From positions 1-64,000 of the forward strand of contig JALONP010000014.1 of NCBI GenBank assembly GCA_025454875.1: a stretch of DNA of 64,000 nucleotides, in the 5' to 3' direction. Source of the DNA: Bacteroidia bacterium. Lineage in GTDB: Bacteria; Bacteroidota; Bacteroidia; UKL13-3. The position numbers were made by a program, and so were the translations under genes. The notes beneath the pieces were generated by a model that searched no databases, was not told the DNA's origin, and was given only the letters and a program-made list of their open reading frames with translations. Positions 9,301-19,902 of the stretch are shown here, piece by piece; position 1 is the stretch's first letter, and every line of letters begins with the position of its first letter.

Positions 9301-12300
9301 AATCAGTTTGAGTGGCAATACACTTAGCCCTGGAAATTCTTCATATTGTATTTTCTTTGGTGCAAACGTTCAAGGTGGTGTTAAAGTTCAGAATAACACA
9401 TTAACCAATAAACTTGGTAGAGCCTCTTCTGGGTCAGGATTCTCTTATGCAATGTTTGCAAATACTGGTAACACCACATTGCCATTTTTACCAGCAAACA
9501 ACCAAGGGGCTTCAAATGGAAACGCATTTGGTTCGGATGCTCCATTTACCACTCAAACAATTTTGGGAACCAGCGCTGGAAACTTTTTGTTACTCGCTGC
9601 TTGGAGAACAACTACCTCAGTCGACTTAAATTCATATGTATTCAATGCAGGTTATTTGGTTGATAGTTCAACAGCGTATGATCCCGCATTTTCAGCGGTA
9701 ATGTCACAAGCAAGTGTAATCATACCTGGCGTATCGGCAGATATTCAAAATACACCACGTACAGGTACCTTTACTTCTACAGGTAGTCTCGTATTTGCTG
9801 CAACATTCGACCCTCTTCAAGGTAATGCTAACTATTTAATTAATGGAACAAATAATTATCCATCTAGCCTAAATACGCCACCTTACTCATTTACAACAGT
9901 TGCCAGTGCAATACGATATTTAAATGCAAATGGTGTTGATGGATTAACCCCAACCACACAACGTGTTACACTCACGATTGATGCTGGTTATATTGGCGAA
10001 GGCGATACATTAATTCCTGCCATCATTCAGTACCCTAGAATGAATCCTTCTCGCTTAATCGTACTAACTTTGGCATCAGGCAGAAACGATACAATTAGAC
10101 CAGTTGGAACCGTAAATGCGATTCAAGCTCAAGGAAGTGTAATTCGCTTTAACGGTGGGTCTTATTTTATGATTGATGGTTCGAACAATGGAACTGATAG
10201 TAGAAACTTAACCATCATGATGCCTACAAATGCTAGCGGAACGAATTTGAAAGTGATTGATTTAGTAGCAGGTGAGGTTCCTGTTCAAGGTGTAACCGTT
10301 CGGAATTGCAATATAATTGGTCATAGCACCAATCCTACAACAATCAATACGTTTGCTGGTATCTATATGGGTGGTTCTACAGCTACGCCATCTGCTCCAG
10401 TAATTAGAGGAAACAATAACAACGTAATTGAGAACAACTTTATTTCTAATGTTCGCAACGGTATTTATGTTCAAGGTATTACAGCAACAGCGGGAAGTCA
10501 AGACGTAGGTACTATCATTCGCAGAAATACCATTGGTGATGTTACGCCAAGCTTTGGTGGTGTTAATAATGCGGCTGGTATCTTTGTAAGAGCGCAAACA
10601 AATGCTCAAATTGATAGCAATATTATTCGTAATAATTTGGCTGGTTTTACAGGAGCGCGTGGTATTGATTTATCAGCAACAGCAGGTGATCTTTCAATAG
10701 ACTCTAATATTAGAGTAACAAGAAATACCATTTACAATATTCGCAACTCTTCTACTGGTGCGGCTTATGGAATCTCAATTAATTTGGCTAACGATAGTTT
10801 ATCAGCTATTCAAGTTGCTAACAATGCCATATCAGCTATTTCGTCTCGTGGAACAACAGGGGCTCCAAGCATCAGTCTGTTGAACCCATATGGAATTTTT
10901 GTTGACGCGAGTACAGCAATCAATAACCTTGGATTAACACTTGTATACAACTCTGTTAATTTGGGAAGAGATACATCATTGTCAAACACGGCTAATGCGG
11001 CATCTGCTTGCGTTGCCTTCTCAGCTAACATAAGAGGAGGAATTGTATCAAGAAACAATATTTTCCAAAACAGATTAGGTAGAGCTTCAGGTACAGGAAC
11101 AGCAACTGCTGTATTGGTTGGCCATTCTGCCAATATTTTTACAACAAGCGATAACAACAACTATTTTGTAAGTGCTCCTAACGCTACCAACAATGATGTA
11201 GCGGTTTATTCAGCTACTACAGCATCTCCAGTTCGTTACACTACACTAACTTCTTATGCTGCTTTTACAAGACAAGACACCATGTCGATTAGTTTTGTTG
11301 TGCCATTTACTAACGATACATCATTAGCACTTCAAAATGTTGCAAATGTATTTCAAGGTTGGGCAGTACCATTCACAGGCGTAAGCAATGATATTTTTGG
11401 CAATGCAAGAAGTACAAGTCAACCTACTATAGGTGCGCATGAAATGCCATTAGGCTTCTTTGTAGATAGTGTTGCGCCTAAGATTTTTAATATTACCACA
11501 TTGCCTTTCTTCTGTCAGGATGGAGTTGCAATACCTGTGAGATACCGTGTTTTTGAAAGAACGTCTACCATTGCATCAGAAATTCTTTACTATTCGGTAA
11601 ATGGAGGGCCAGAGTTGCAAATTACTTCTGCATCATCTGTATCAGGTTTCACACGTACATACAATATTCCGGCTCAACCTGTAAACTCTTCAATAGCCTA
11701 CCGTTTGGTTGTAACAGATAATTCTAGCCAATCATTTACCACCAACTCTCCTGCTACTGGATATGATTACACGAGTACAACTATTAGCAACTTCCCACTT
11801 ACAAATGGGTTTGATTTGCCAAATACAAATGGATGGACTGTACAAAGTCAGGGACCTAATAATACCACTGCTGCTGGAGGTTGGATTATAAACTCATTTG
11901 GTTCACCAAATAACCCATTAATTTTACCAGCAACAGGTGTACGTGCAGCACTGTTCCCTGCGAATACATTGCCTAGTGGAACGCAATCAAGGCTTATCTC
12001 GCCATGTTTGGATTTATCAGCAATGACAACACCAACTGTTAGAATTTGGGCTTCACAAAATGGCGAGGCATTAACCAACTTAGATAGGGTGAGTGTAACA
12101 ATTTCAGGTGGATTTGGCTTGTGGAGTGCGCCATTGGGAACAATCGTTCGTCCAGTTAGTGGCCTACCATTCCCTCGCTTCTCGCAAATTGATGTTTGCT
12201 TAGGTAGTCAATTCGTAGGAAATGGATTTAGAATCGGTATCCTTGCAGAATCTGCTGGAGGAAATCCAATTGTACTTGATAGTATTGTTATCTTCGATGA

Positions 12301-14752
12301 TAAATTGGTTAATCCAGTTGCGCCTCTTACAACAACTATTTGCCGATCTACACCGATTAATGTTACAACTGTAGGAGTTAGCAATTACAATTACACGCTT
12401 GTAAATGCATTTGACTTGCAACCTATTGGTGGTCCAACTTTACCTGGAGCCAACGGAGTTCTTAACTTAACTGCTCCTACACCAAGTATTGACTCTGTAT
12501 ATGCATTGGTACGTTACACCAATACGTTATCAGGTTGCAATGGAACTTTACCAGATACTGCAAAAATTGGCATTCAGCATTTCTTTAATGGTCCATTTAT
12601 TACTCAGGGTGTTCCTTTTACAGGAGTGTTTAGTACCACCACTCTTCCTGATGGAGCCGAAATTGGGGATGAACTCAATTACACCATGAACCCTCCATCT
12701 GGTTTAACCAATGCTGATTATGGCAATAAGTGGACAATTGTTTCACCTTCTGTAAGAACGATTTCTGGAGCAAACATAAGCAATAGCACATTTACTGCTC
12801 CTACTGTTTCTACTAATGGTAACTACCAAGTTTTACCTGGCGCACCTGATGCAGATAGTGTATACTTCTTATCAGTAACCTATAGGTTATTACCTACAAA
12901 TTGCGATTCGGTAATTACACGCAGAATTAGGGTAACATCAGCTCCAACGGCTAACTTTGTTCCAACAAATGATTCTGTTTGTATTGGTTCTACCATATTT
13001 TTCTCAAATACAACTTCATCCGCTGTTGGAACGGGGCCAATATCTTATACATGGGATTATGGTGATGGTACAACTTCAAATGCATTAAACGGTGTAAAAA
13101 TTTATGATGGCCCAGCGGGTGTGTACACAGTTACTCTTAGGGCAACCAACAACGCAGGTGTTTTTGATGAAACATCAAGGCAAATAACAGTGTTGCCTCG
13201 GCCTTCTACCGTTTACACGAGCACACTGGCTTGTGCTGGCGATTCGGTTCAATTTACCAATACAACACCGGAAACAAACCTAACTTACTTATGGAGTGTT
13301 TTCTTCAATAATGCAGTTGTAGCGTCTTCAACCTTAGAAAATCCTAAGTTCAACCTAAGTGTTTCGGATTCTTTCTACGTTGTGAGACTTCGTACTACCA
13401 ACTCATTCGGTTGTTCTAAAGACTCTTCACAGCAAATTTTCACATTCGCCCGCCCTGTGGCTAATTTCACTACAACAAACTCATGTTTAAGTGCCAATGT
13501 TGCCTTGGTTAATAACTCATCAATTTCTCCGGGAATTAATGGCAGGGTAAATACATTCGGAAGCGAGTGGACTTTTGGCAACGGAGATGTTGGGTTCTCA
13601 AATGCACCTACATACAAATACCCAGCTTCAGGTGAATATCGAATTGGATTAAAGGTAATTTCGAATTATGGTTGCGTTGATACAACTTCACGCTTAATCA
13701 CCATTTTACCTGAACCGGCCGCTTCATTTACGGTAGGTAGCGCTTGTAAAGATGATCAGCTTGCCATTAACAACAATACTACTTATTCTAATGGAATAGG
13801 AAACGTAGCGTTTAGTTGGAATTTTGGTGACAACACAGGTGAAGTATCGGGTGCAAACCCATCTAAGACTTACTTGGTATCAGGTGGTCCTTACACGATT
13901 CGATTAATAGCAAGGGCAACAGACAACAATTGCGCAGACACTGTTACAACAATTGTGAATGTTTTTGAAAAACCAATTGCACTTGTTTCGGTACCTGCTC
14001 TCGGCTGTGTTGGCAACAATATACTCTTGCAAAATGGTTCGATTCCATCAGGCAATGAAACGCTTACATACTTATGGGATTTAGGAAATTCACAAACGTC
14101 TACCCAAACCAATCCTCAGGTTTCTTATACAACATTTGGTGATAAAAGTATTCAAATGATTGCAACAAGTATTAGAGGTTGTAAAGACACAGCAAACGCT
14201 ACCATCAATATTCAGTCGGCTCCATCAGTAGCATTCAGCAATACCATGGATTCAATATGCAGAGTAACCATTAATGCAGGTCCTGCTAACCCAGGTTGGT
14301 CATACCGTTTTGAGTTTGGAGATGGTGTAGTTATAACAAACTCAACAGCAATTGCATCTAACACTTACACACGTAAAGACACATTTGATGTTACAGTAAC
14401 CATTACAAATGCAAACGGCTGCTCTGGTTTCAGAAGTGATACTGTAATTACTACTGGATGTATTCCAATTGGTTTAAATGATGTAGAAGCCATGTATAAC
14501 TTGTCTGTTTATCCAAATCCATTTACTTCAGTTGCAAATATTGCCTATAGCTTAGATCAAACGAAAGACGTTGCAATTACAATCTTTGATGTACTCGGAC
14601 GTAAAGTTGGTGAAGAGGTTATAGCAAAACAATCGGCAGGTAACCACAACCTCGAATTGGATGCGGCTAAATTCAATTATGGGAATGGAATCTATAATAT
14701 CAGAATTCAAATTGGTGGTGAAACGATTACCAAGCAAGTAATCCGAAACTAA
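6314..14752 (+). CDS. Giant T9SS-secreted protein with beta-helix-like modules and PKD domains
   Basis: 2812 residues. A signal peptide ends near residue 30 (VLSVGAIAQA). Three related modules follow, each opening with a YLINGT/YVVNGSG motif and an AIRYLN or ISALNAQG motif. Each contains FVTIDG or YFMIDGSN and many N-N-x-I ladder repeats typical of right-handed parallel beta-helices: about 36-612, 613-1172 and 1173-1720. A sandwich region follows. From about 2210 come several PKD-like repeats (YTWDYGDGT, TFGNGDVG, FSWNFGDN, YLWDLGN, FEFGDGV). The last 80 residues, opening at LSVYPNPF and ending ITKQVIRN, form a type A T9SS sorting domain. It is probably a surface-attached or released adhesin or polysaccharide-binding protein. 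No catalytic residues could be assigned. It is a single-gene unit with its own promoter and terminator. Confidence 0.88.
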   Translation: MNTIFTQRLKALKKALFAGILAVLSVGAIAQAPLTGGTVYVVNGSGVDLVAPKDTFLNLMGGYVANSAYTDTTGIISALNAQGTDSTTIGGITILLAPGYSGVERFRVDIGNTTSGGWAFMSPQRAVTIKPATGFNVTITSLNALAANGSVIRFNGAQFVTIDGEGTVGQRNLTIATNATSTNTTAKVIDITTAGTNGCQFITIKNTRIVGNSTAGASAVVNTFAGIYSGGVGSTPSSPSRRNQQIRIENNSIEAVQNPIYIRGIESAPGSQDLNLVIINNNIGGTEAPVAGNSNNTTYIGGAANASGITLISQALATVSGNVIRNNLFSAAAVNFRGISLITGGAASSLDSAITIERNRIYNLTSTGAASGVYGIRVNLGTINTSRAIVVVNNTIADLLANNGSTTVTTGAYTAAIFIEGSSTNLGMSLFHNSIHLYGDTLNAGSFSACLVTASGITGGVSVRNNLFVNRMGRSWFSTGNAPVSYIYIVNSTTTNPFVTNAIMNTNGYYFSNNSGAYSFMGLLGTSVRESFLSWRTASFDNLSRLDRPSFIGVDDTTLTINNGAVSRFGMFGTNLGITSDINGNARPSSPSVGAYQFAGDSLAARYPLVVGATYLINGTDNWPSGNGSSGSFATLNSAIRYLNTYGVSRPSNAAGKKVNLHFATGYMGETNYVPALLNYIGSSDSAGVKIGVEPGINVTVTIPAIASVPNQLSILTIIGARYVTIDGAGTAGQRNLTWRFPANVTNNNISVITISSANTQAAFGIQVLNNNIQGASSSTAIHSAAGIYHGHYNVTSGAFGSALFGRNDSMNISNNFVTAVRTGIYLRGANAAGAQNRFLTVYRNTIGGYVRRNSGDSLTLIGGAANQAGIYVKGFAVASIDSNVIGNIDSTTNLSNGFRGIELDAPGSEAGVDSAIVISRNTIYNLMTRTGAFTTGIRMSLGGNNSRAIRMVNNSISGVRGVGTSGTGNISNPSGISIDASATVNNLGLEIFHNTISLSGNTLSPGNSSYCIFFGANVQGGVKVQNNTLTNKLGRASSGSGFSYAMFANTGNTTLPFLPANNQGASNGNAFGSDAPFTTQTILGTSAGNFLLLAAWRTTTSVDLNSYVFNAGYLVDSSTAYDPAFSAVMSQASVIIPGVSADIQNTPRTGTFTSTGSLVFAATFDPLQGNANYLINGTNNYPSSLNTPPYSFTTVASAIRYLNANGVDGLTPTTQRVTLTIDAGYIGEGDTLIPAIIQYPRMNPSRLIVLTLASGRNDTIRPVGTVNAIQAQGSVIRFNGGSYFMIDGSNNGTDSRNLTIMMPTNASGTNLKVIDLVAGEVPVQGVTVRNCNIIGHSTNPTTINTFAGIYMGGSTATPSAPVIRGNNNNVIENNFISNVRNGIYVQGITATAGSQDVGTIIRRNTIGDVTPSFGGVNNAAGIFVRAQTNAQIDSNIIRNNLAGFTGARGIDLSATAGDLSIDSNIRVTRNTIYNIRNSSTGAAYGISINLANDSLSAIQVANNAISAISSRGTTGAPSISLLNPYGIFVDASTAINNLGLTLVYNSVNLGRDTSLSNTANAASACVAFSANIRGGIVSRNNIFQNRLGRASGTGTATAVLVGHSANIFTTSDNNNYFVSAPNATNNDVAVYSATTASPVRYTTLTSYAAFTRQDTMSISFVVPFTNDTSLALQNVANVFQGWAVPFTGVSNDIFGNARSTSQPTIGAHEMPLGFFVDSVAPKIFNITTLPFFCQDGVAIPVRYRVFERTSTIASEILYYSVNGGPELQITSASSVSGFTRTYNIPAQPVNSSIAYRLVVTDNSSQSFTTNSPATGYDYTSTTISNFPLTNGFDLPNTNGWTVQSQGPNNTTAAGGWIINSFGSPNNPLILPATGVRAALFPANTLPSGTQSRLISPCLDLSAMTTPTVRIWASQNGEALTNLDRVSVTISGGFGLWSAPLGTIVRPVSGLPFPRFSQIDVCLGSQFVGNGFRIGILAESAGGNPIVLDSIVIFDDKLVNPVAPLTTTICRSTPINVTTVGVSNYNYTLVNAFDLQPIGGPTLPGANGVLNLTAPTPSIDSVYALVRYTNTLSGCNGTLPDTAKIGIQHFFNGPFITQGVPFTGVFSTTTLPDGAEIGDELNYTMNPPSGLTNADYGNKWTIVSPSVRTISGANISNSTFTAPTVSTNGNYQVLPGAPDADSVYFLSVTYRLLPTNCDSVITRRIRVTSAPTANFVPTNDSVCIGSTIFFSNTTSSAVGTGPISYTWDYGDGTTSNALNGVKIYDGPAGVYTVTLRATNNAGVFDETSRQITVLPRPSTVYTSTLACAGDSVQFTNTTPETNLTYLWSVFFNNAVVASSTLENPKFNLSVSDSFYVVRLRTTNSFGCSKDSSQQIFTFARPVANFTTTNSCLSANVALVNNSSISPGINGRVNTFGSEWTFGNGDVGFSNAPTYKYPASGEYRIGLKVISNYGCVDTTSRLITILPEPAASFTVGSACKDDQLAINNNTTYSNGIGNVAFSWNFGDNTGEVSGANPSKTYLVSGGPYTIRLIARATDNNCADTVTTIVNVFEKPIALVSVPALGCVGNNILLQNGSIPSGNETLTYLWDLGNSQTSTQTNPQVSYTTFGDKSIQMIATSIRGCKDTANATINIQSAPSVAFSNTMDSICRVTINAGPANPGWSYRFEFGDGVVITNSTAIASNTYTRKDTFDVTVTITNANGCSGFRSDTVITTGCIPIGLNDVEAMYNLSVYPNPFTSVANIAYSLDQTKDVAITIFDVLGRKVGEEVIAKQSAGNHNLELDAAKFNYGNGIYNIRIQIGGETITKQVIRN
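6410..11460 (+). repeat. Three diverged tandem modules inside the giant gene (about 1.7 kb each)
   Basis: Module boundaries fall near 6410, 8146 and 9823. Each module encodes the same ordered landmarks: the INGT opener, the AIRYLN helix, the pair around VTIDGxGTxGQRNLT (strongest between modules 1 and 2), the YIGGAANAxGI-type segment, and a NNxF/LGRAS segment near the end. The DNA has drifted, so this is an old internal duplication and not an assembly artefact. Confidence 0.75.
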
Positions 14753-14770
14753 ATCTGATTAATATCTAAA

Positions 14771-14806
14771 CAAAGCCCTGGCTAAAAGCCGGGGCTTTGT
14801 TTTTTG
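14771..14806 (+). terminator. Intrinsic terminator of the giant gene
   Basis: CAAAGCCCTGGC and GCCGGGGCTTTG form a 12-bp stem (one G-T pair) around TAAAA, followed by a run of T. It lies 18 nt beyond the stop codon. Confidence 0.92.
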
Positions 14807-14808
14807 CT

Positions 14809-14816
14809 TACATTTG
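14809..14816 (+). promoter_or_regulatory. Putative -7 element TACATTTG
   Basis: It matches TAnnTTTG directly after the upstream terminator and 17 nt before the thioesterase ATG. The -33 element is not clear. It supports the ATG at 14834 over the TTG at 14804. Confidence 0.4.
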
Positions 14817-14833
14817 TACCCAATCGATTAATT

Positions 14834-15352
14834 ATGGATACCGTAAAAACACCTCAACAATCTCATACGATAATGAATGAGCTTGTATTGCCAAACGATA
14901 CCAACACATTAAACAATTTGATGGGAGGAAAGCTACTTCATTGGATGGATATAGTTGCCGCTATAGCTGCTCAAAAACACTCTGGCAAAACTGTGGTTAC
15001 CGCGTCAGTTGACAATGTGAGCTTCGGTAAATGCATCAAGTTAGGAGATGTTGTGACACTTGAGGCGAAGGTTTCAAGATCGTTTAATACATCAATGGAA
15101 ATTCACATTGTAGTGCATGCTGAAAATATTCCTTCAGGCGAGCGTTTTAAAAGCAATGAGGCCTACTATACATTTGTTGCCCTCGACCGTAATGGGGTGC
15201 CTGTTAAAGCGCCTAAAATTGAGCCACATACCGAAGATGAACACAAAAGATTTGAAGGGGCATTAAGAAGACGTCAATTGCGCTTGGTATTAGCTGGCAA
15301 AATGAAACCAGACGAGGCAACAGAGCTCAAAGCACTTTTTGTTGAGGAGTAA
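14834..15352 (+). CDS. Acyl-CoA thioesterase, hotdog fold (YciA/BFIT-like)
   Basis: 172 residues from the ATG at 14834. An in-frame TTG at 14804 lies inside the terminator T-run and is not used here. Hotdog-fold signatures include NTLNNLMGGKLLHWMDIVAA, where the helix carries the catalytic Asp of this family, and VDNVSFGKCIKLGDVVTLEA. The length fits single-hotdog hexameric acyl-CoA hydrolases that release free acid and CoA in the cytoplasm. The C-terminal helix-rich tail (KRFEGALRRRQLRL) is typical of the Bacteroidota members. Chain-length preference cannot be read from the sequence. It is monocistronic, and atpD follows after 250 bp with its own promoter. Confidence 0.88.
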   Translation: MDTVKTPQQSHTIMNELVLPNDTNTLNNLMGGKLLHWMDIVAAIAAQKHSGKTVVTASVDNVSFGKCIKLGDVVTLEAKVSRSFNTSMEIHIVVHAENIPSGERFKSNEAYYTFVALDRNGVPVKAPKIEPHTEDEHKRFEGALRRRQLRLVLAGKMKPDEATELKALFVEE

Positions 15353-15538
15353 TATATCAGGCGGCCATTTCTTAGTTAAAGGTATGCTTTTGACTAATGC
15401 CTTACAACAAATTTACTATCAGATTCTTAGTTTGTTTGGTTTTTGAGAAGGGATATTTCTAAAAAATTGCACCTAAAGAGTGCCCTTAGAAATCTGACGA
15501 AAGTTTCTTTTTTAAGCCAAAATACTCCTATTATTTGG

Positions 15539-17111
<1,573 letters not shown>

Positions 17112-17135
17112 GTATTCCTAATAACAAATCTTGTA

Positions 17136-17372
17136 ATGATGCATTTAGAAATTTTAACACCTGATAAATCGTTGTTTTCTGGCGAAGTATCAGCGGTAAC
17201 CTTGCCTGGAGCTGCTGGTGAATTTCAAGTACTCAGCAACCATGCTGCTTTGGTAGCATCACTACAATCAGGTATTGTAAGAATAAAACAATCCAATGGA
17301 CATGATCAGTCTGTATCAATTGAAGGTGGTGTAGTAGAGGTATTGAACAATTCAATTGTAGTATTGGCATAA
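17136..17372 (+). CDS. atpC: F1F0 ATP synthase subunit epsilon, short form
   Basis: 78 residues opening MMHLEILTPDKSLFSGEVSA and continuing with VTLPGAAGEFQVLSNHAALVASLQSG, which is the N-terminal beta-sandwich that binds gamma and the c-ring. The C-terminal helical hairpin found in E. coli epsilon (about 130-140 residues) is absent. The short form is common in Bacteroidota, so this is probably not a truncation. Without the helices the known epsilon-type self-inhibition cannot operate. It lies 24 bp after atpD and is followed by a strong terminator. Confidence 0.93.
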   Translation: MMHLEILTPDKSLFSGEVSAVTLPGAAGEFQVLSNHAALVASLQSGIVRIKQSNGHDQSVSIEGGVVEVLNNSIVVLA

Positions 17373-17391
17373 TAGCTTAAAGCATTTTAGT

Positions 17392-17426
17392 AAAGGCCGC
17401 TTGCATCGCAAAGCGGCCTTTTTTGT
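17392..17426 (+). terminator. Intrinsic terminator of atpDC
   Basis: AAAGGCCGCTT pairs perfectly with AAGCGGCCTTT around a seven- to nine-base loop and runs into a T-tract. It lies about 20 nt after the atpC stop codon. Confidence 0.92.
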
Positions 17427-17442
17427 TAAATTGCATCCCGTG

Positions 17443-19902
17443 ATGAGTTTATATTTTCGAATCATACGGGTAGTTTGCATTGTGCTTAGTGTTTGCCAAA
17501 CACTAAAAGCAGCTGTTACAACAACAGATAGTTTACTAATACAATTGGGCCAATATCCTACATCAAGCAAACTTAGGGTGCCAATTTTGTTTTTACTGTT
17601 TGATGAAAATATTAAGAATGATCCAAATAAAGCTGCTGGTTATATTTATGAAGCACTCGCAATATGTAATGACTTAAACTTGGATAAAGAAAAGGCAAAT
17701 GCACTGCATAAACTTGGAGAAGTAAATTTGGATGAAAATGAACTTGATTCAGCTATTTGGTATTTTTCAACTGCAATAGATTTATTAAAAGAAAGTGCAC
17801 AGCCAATATTATTAGCATCCGCATACAACCAAAGAGGTATCGCTTTTGAAAACAAAGGGCTATATAAAGATGCATTTGAAAATTATTTAAACGCACTAAA
17901 GATTTATGAGTCAGAAAATAATTTGGAAGGTGTAGCTAAGCAGTACCTTAATATTGGGCTTATTCATCAATATAAGCAAGAGTTTAAGCTGGCCGATAAC
18001 TATTTTAAAGATGCACTCCGGATTAGCCAAAACCGAATGTATGAAGAAGGGATTGCAGCAGCTTTAAATAACTTAGGCATCAACTGTAAAGAACAAAATG
18101 ACTTGGATGGTGCCCTATCTTATTTTACTCAAGTATTAGCCATTGACCAAAAGAACAATGATGAAGGCAATATTGCTTATTCGCTCAACAATATTGGAGC
18201 AGTTTATGAATTGATGGGGGCTTATGACCAAGCAAATAAATACTACATGCGCTCTGCTTCCATTAAACGGAAGGTTAGAGATTATATCGGATTGTCAAAC
18301 TCATTCAACAATATAGGATCCACCTTAATTAAGCAACGTCAATTTCAATTAGCTAAAAATTATTTAGATTCATCATTTGCATTGAGTTTACAATACGGAT
18401 TCAGAAACAACACGGTTGAAATTTATAAGAATTTCTATGAACTAGAGTTGGCTAAACATAACTATCCACGTGCTTTAAAATATTACCAAGATTATGTAAA
18501 TGCAAAAGACTCAATTGAAGCATATGAGAATGCAATTGCTATTTCCGAAATGCAATCTCAATACGACTTAAACAAAGCAGAGGCAGCCCTTGTCCAGAAA
18601 GAGAAAGAGTTGATTGGCAGAAATTATTTAATTGCCTTCTCTGCGTTCCTGATTTTGATGTTAATTGGATTAAGTGCTTATTTTTATTATAATTCAAATC
18701 GCATCAAAAAACTATATGGATTATTGAATGTGCAACACAAACGGTTGCTGTTAGCCAAAGACGAGGCTGAAAAAGCAGCGGCTATTAAAACGCAATTTTT
18801 ATCAGTAATCAGTCATGAGATTAGAACCCCATTGAATGCAATTATTGGTGTTTCTCACCTAATACGTGATCCGCAGTACCATGCCAATCTTGCCAATAAT
18901 ATGGAGATCATATAAAACGCTTCTGAGAATCTGCTACAGTTGATTAATGATTTGTTAGATCTGAATAAATTAGAGGTGGGCAAAGCTACGGTTGATAAGC
19001 AGCCATTTAAACCACACGATTTGTTACATGTACTCGAATTAATGTTTGGCTCCTTGGCCACACAAAAGGGAATTCAATTTACCATAAACGGCCAAGAGAA
19101 TTTACCTTCAAGAATTGCTGGAGACGAGACCAAGGTGAATCAAATTTTAACCAACTTAATTAGCAATGCAATAAAATTTACCCATCAAGGAGCTGTTCAA
19201 TTGTCAATCCATAAGGTAAATGATGGTACATCGCAGTTGGTGTTGGTATTTGAGATAACTGATACAGGGATTGGCATTCTTCCAGAAAAGCAATCGGTTA
19301 TTTTTGATAGTTTTACGCAGGCAGAAACTAGCATAAACAGGCAGTATGGCGGAACGGGATTAGGATTAGCGATTACAAAAAGATTGGTAGATTTATTAGG
19401 TGGTAAAATACATGTACAAAGCAAGGTCAATGTTGGATCAACCTTTACAGTTGAATTGCCATTTCAAGTTGCAGAAAATAAACCAACTACTGATACCAAC
19501 CAAATCAAAACAAATGAGCAGTTTTTACACGGTAAAAGCATCCTGATTGCTGATGATAACGAAGTGAATGTACTGGTTCTGAAACAATTTTTACTCAAGT
19601 GGGGAGCAGAAGTCTGGATTGCTAAAAATGGAATTGATGCTTTAAATAAATTGTACGCTAAACCAGTTGATATTGTGTTAATGGATATCCAAATGCCATA
19701 CAAGGATGGGCTTGAGGCAACGATTGAAATACGTAATGCTTCTGAGCATTGGAAAAATGTCCCCATAATTGCTTTAACTGCAACAGCAGATAACAAAGCC
19801 ATTCAAAATTACTTGGCTGCAGGGATGAATGATTACATGTTAAAGCCATTTAACCCAGATGAACTTGCAGCTAAGTTATTTAAGTACGCTTATACTGCTT
19901 AA
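17443..19902 (+). pseudogene. TPR-containing hybrid histidine kinase interrupted by one in-frame TAA
   Basis: Read from the ATG at 17443 (signal peptide ending QTLKAA), the frame encodes TPR repeats (about 60-370), a membrane helix (about 396-416), a coiled coil and an H-box SHEIRTPLNAIIG with phosphoacceptor His458. At codon 491 (18913-18915) it meets TAA. The same frame then continues with no other defect to 19902: NASENLLQLINDLLDLNKLE (rest of DHp), HATPase boxes NLISNAIKF, DTGIGI and GGTGLGLAI, and a receiver domain with Asp748 in LMDIQMP. Families of this type usually have Lys at the stop position, so AAA to TAA is the simplest change. The first part alone has half a DHp domain and no ATPase, so it should be inactive. 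The cause may be a recent nonsense mutation, a base-call error or readthrough. An in-frame TTG at 17401 lies inside the terminator and is rejected as a start. Confidence 0.85.

Noticed and set aside
10262-11160. Open frames antisense to the giant secreted protein
   Set aside because: They are composition artefacts of a repeat-rich gene; the sense strand reads as one continuous protein.
6314-14752. CRISPR-like repeat array inside the giant gene
   Set aside because: The repeats are long, diverged and in frame; no short identical repeats with unique spacers are present anywhere in the window.
14804-14833. TTG start of the thioesterase at 14804
   Set aside because: It lies in the T-run of the upstream terminator and before the predicted promoter start.
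17401-17442. TTG start of the hybrid kinase at 17401
   Set aside because: It falls inside the atpDC terminator hairpin; the ATG at 17443 directly opens a signal peptide.
18940-19902. Second half of the kinase as a separate functional gene
   Set aside because: It begins with part of a DHp helix, has no convincing start codon and shares the frame of the first half, so it is treated as part of one interrupted gene.
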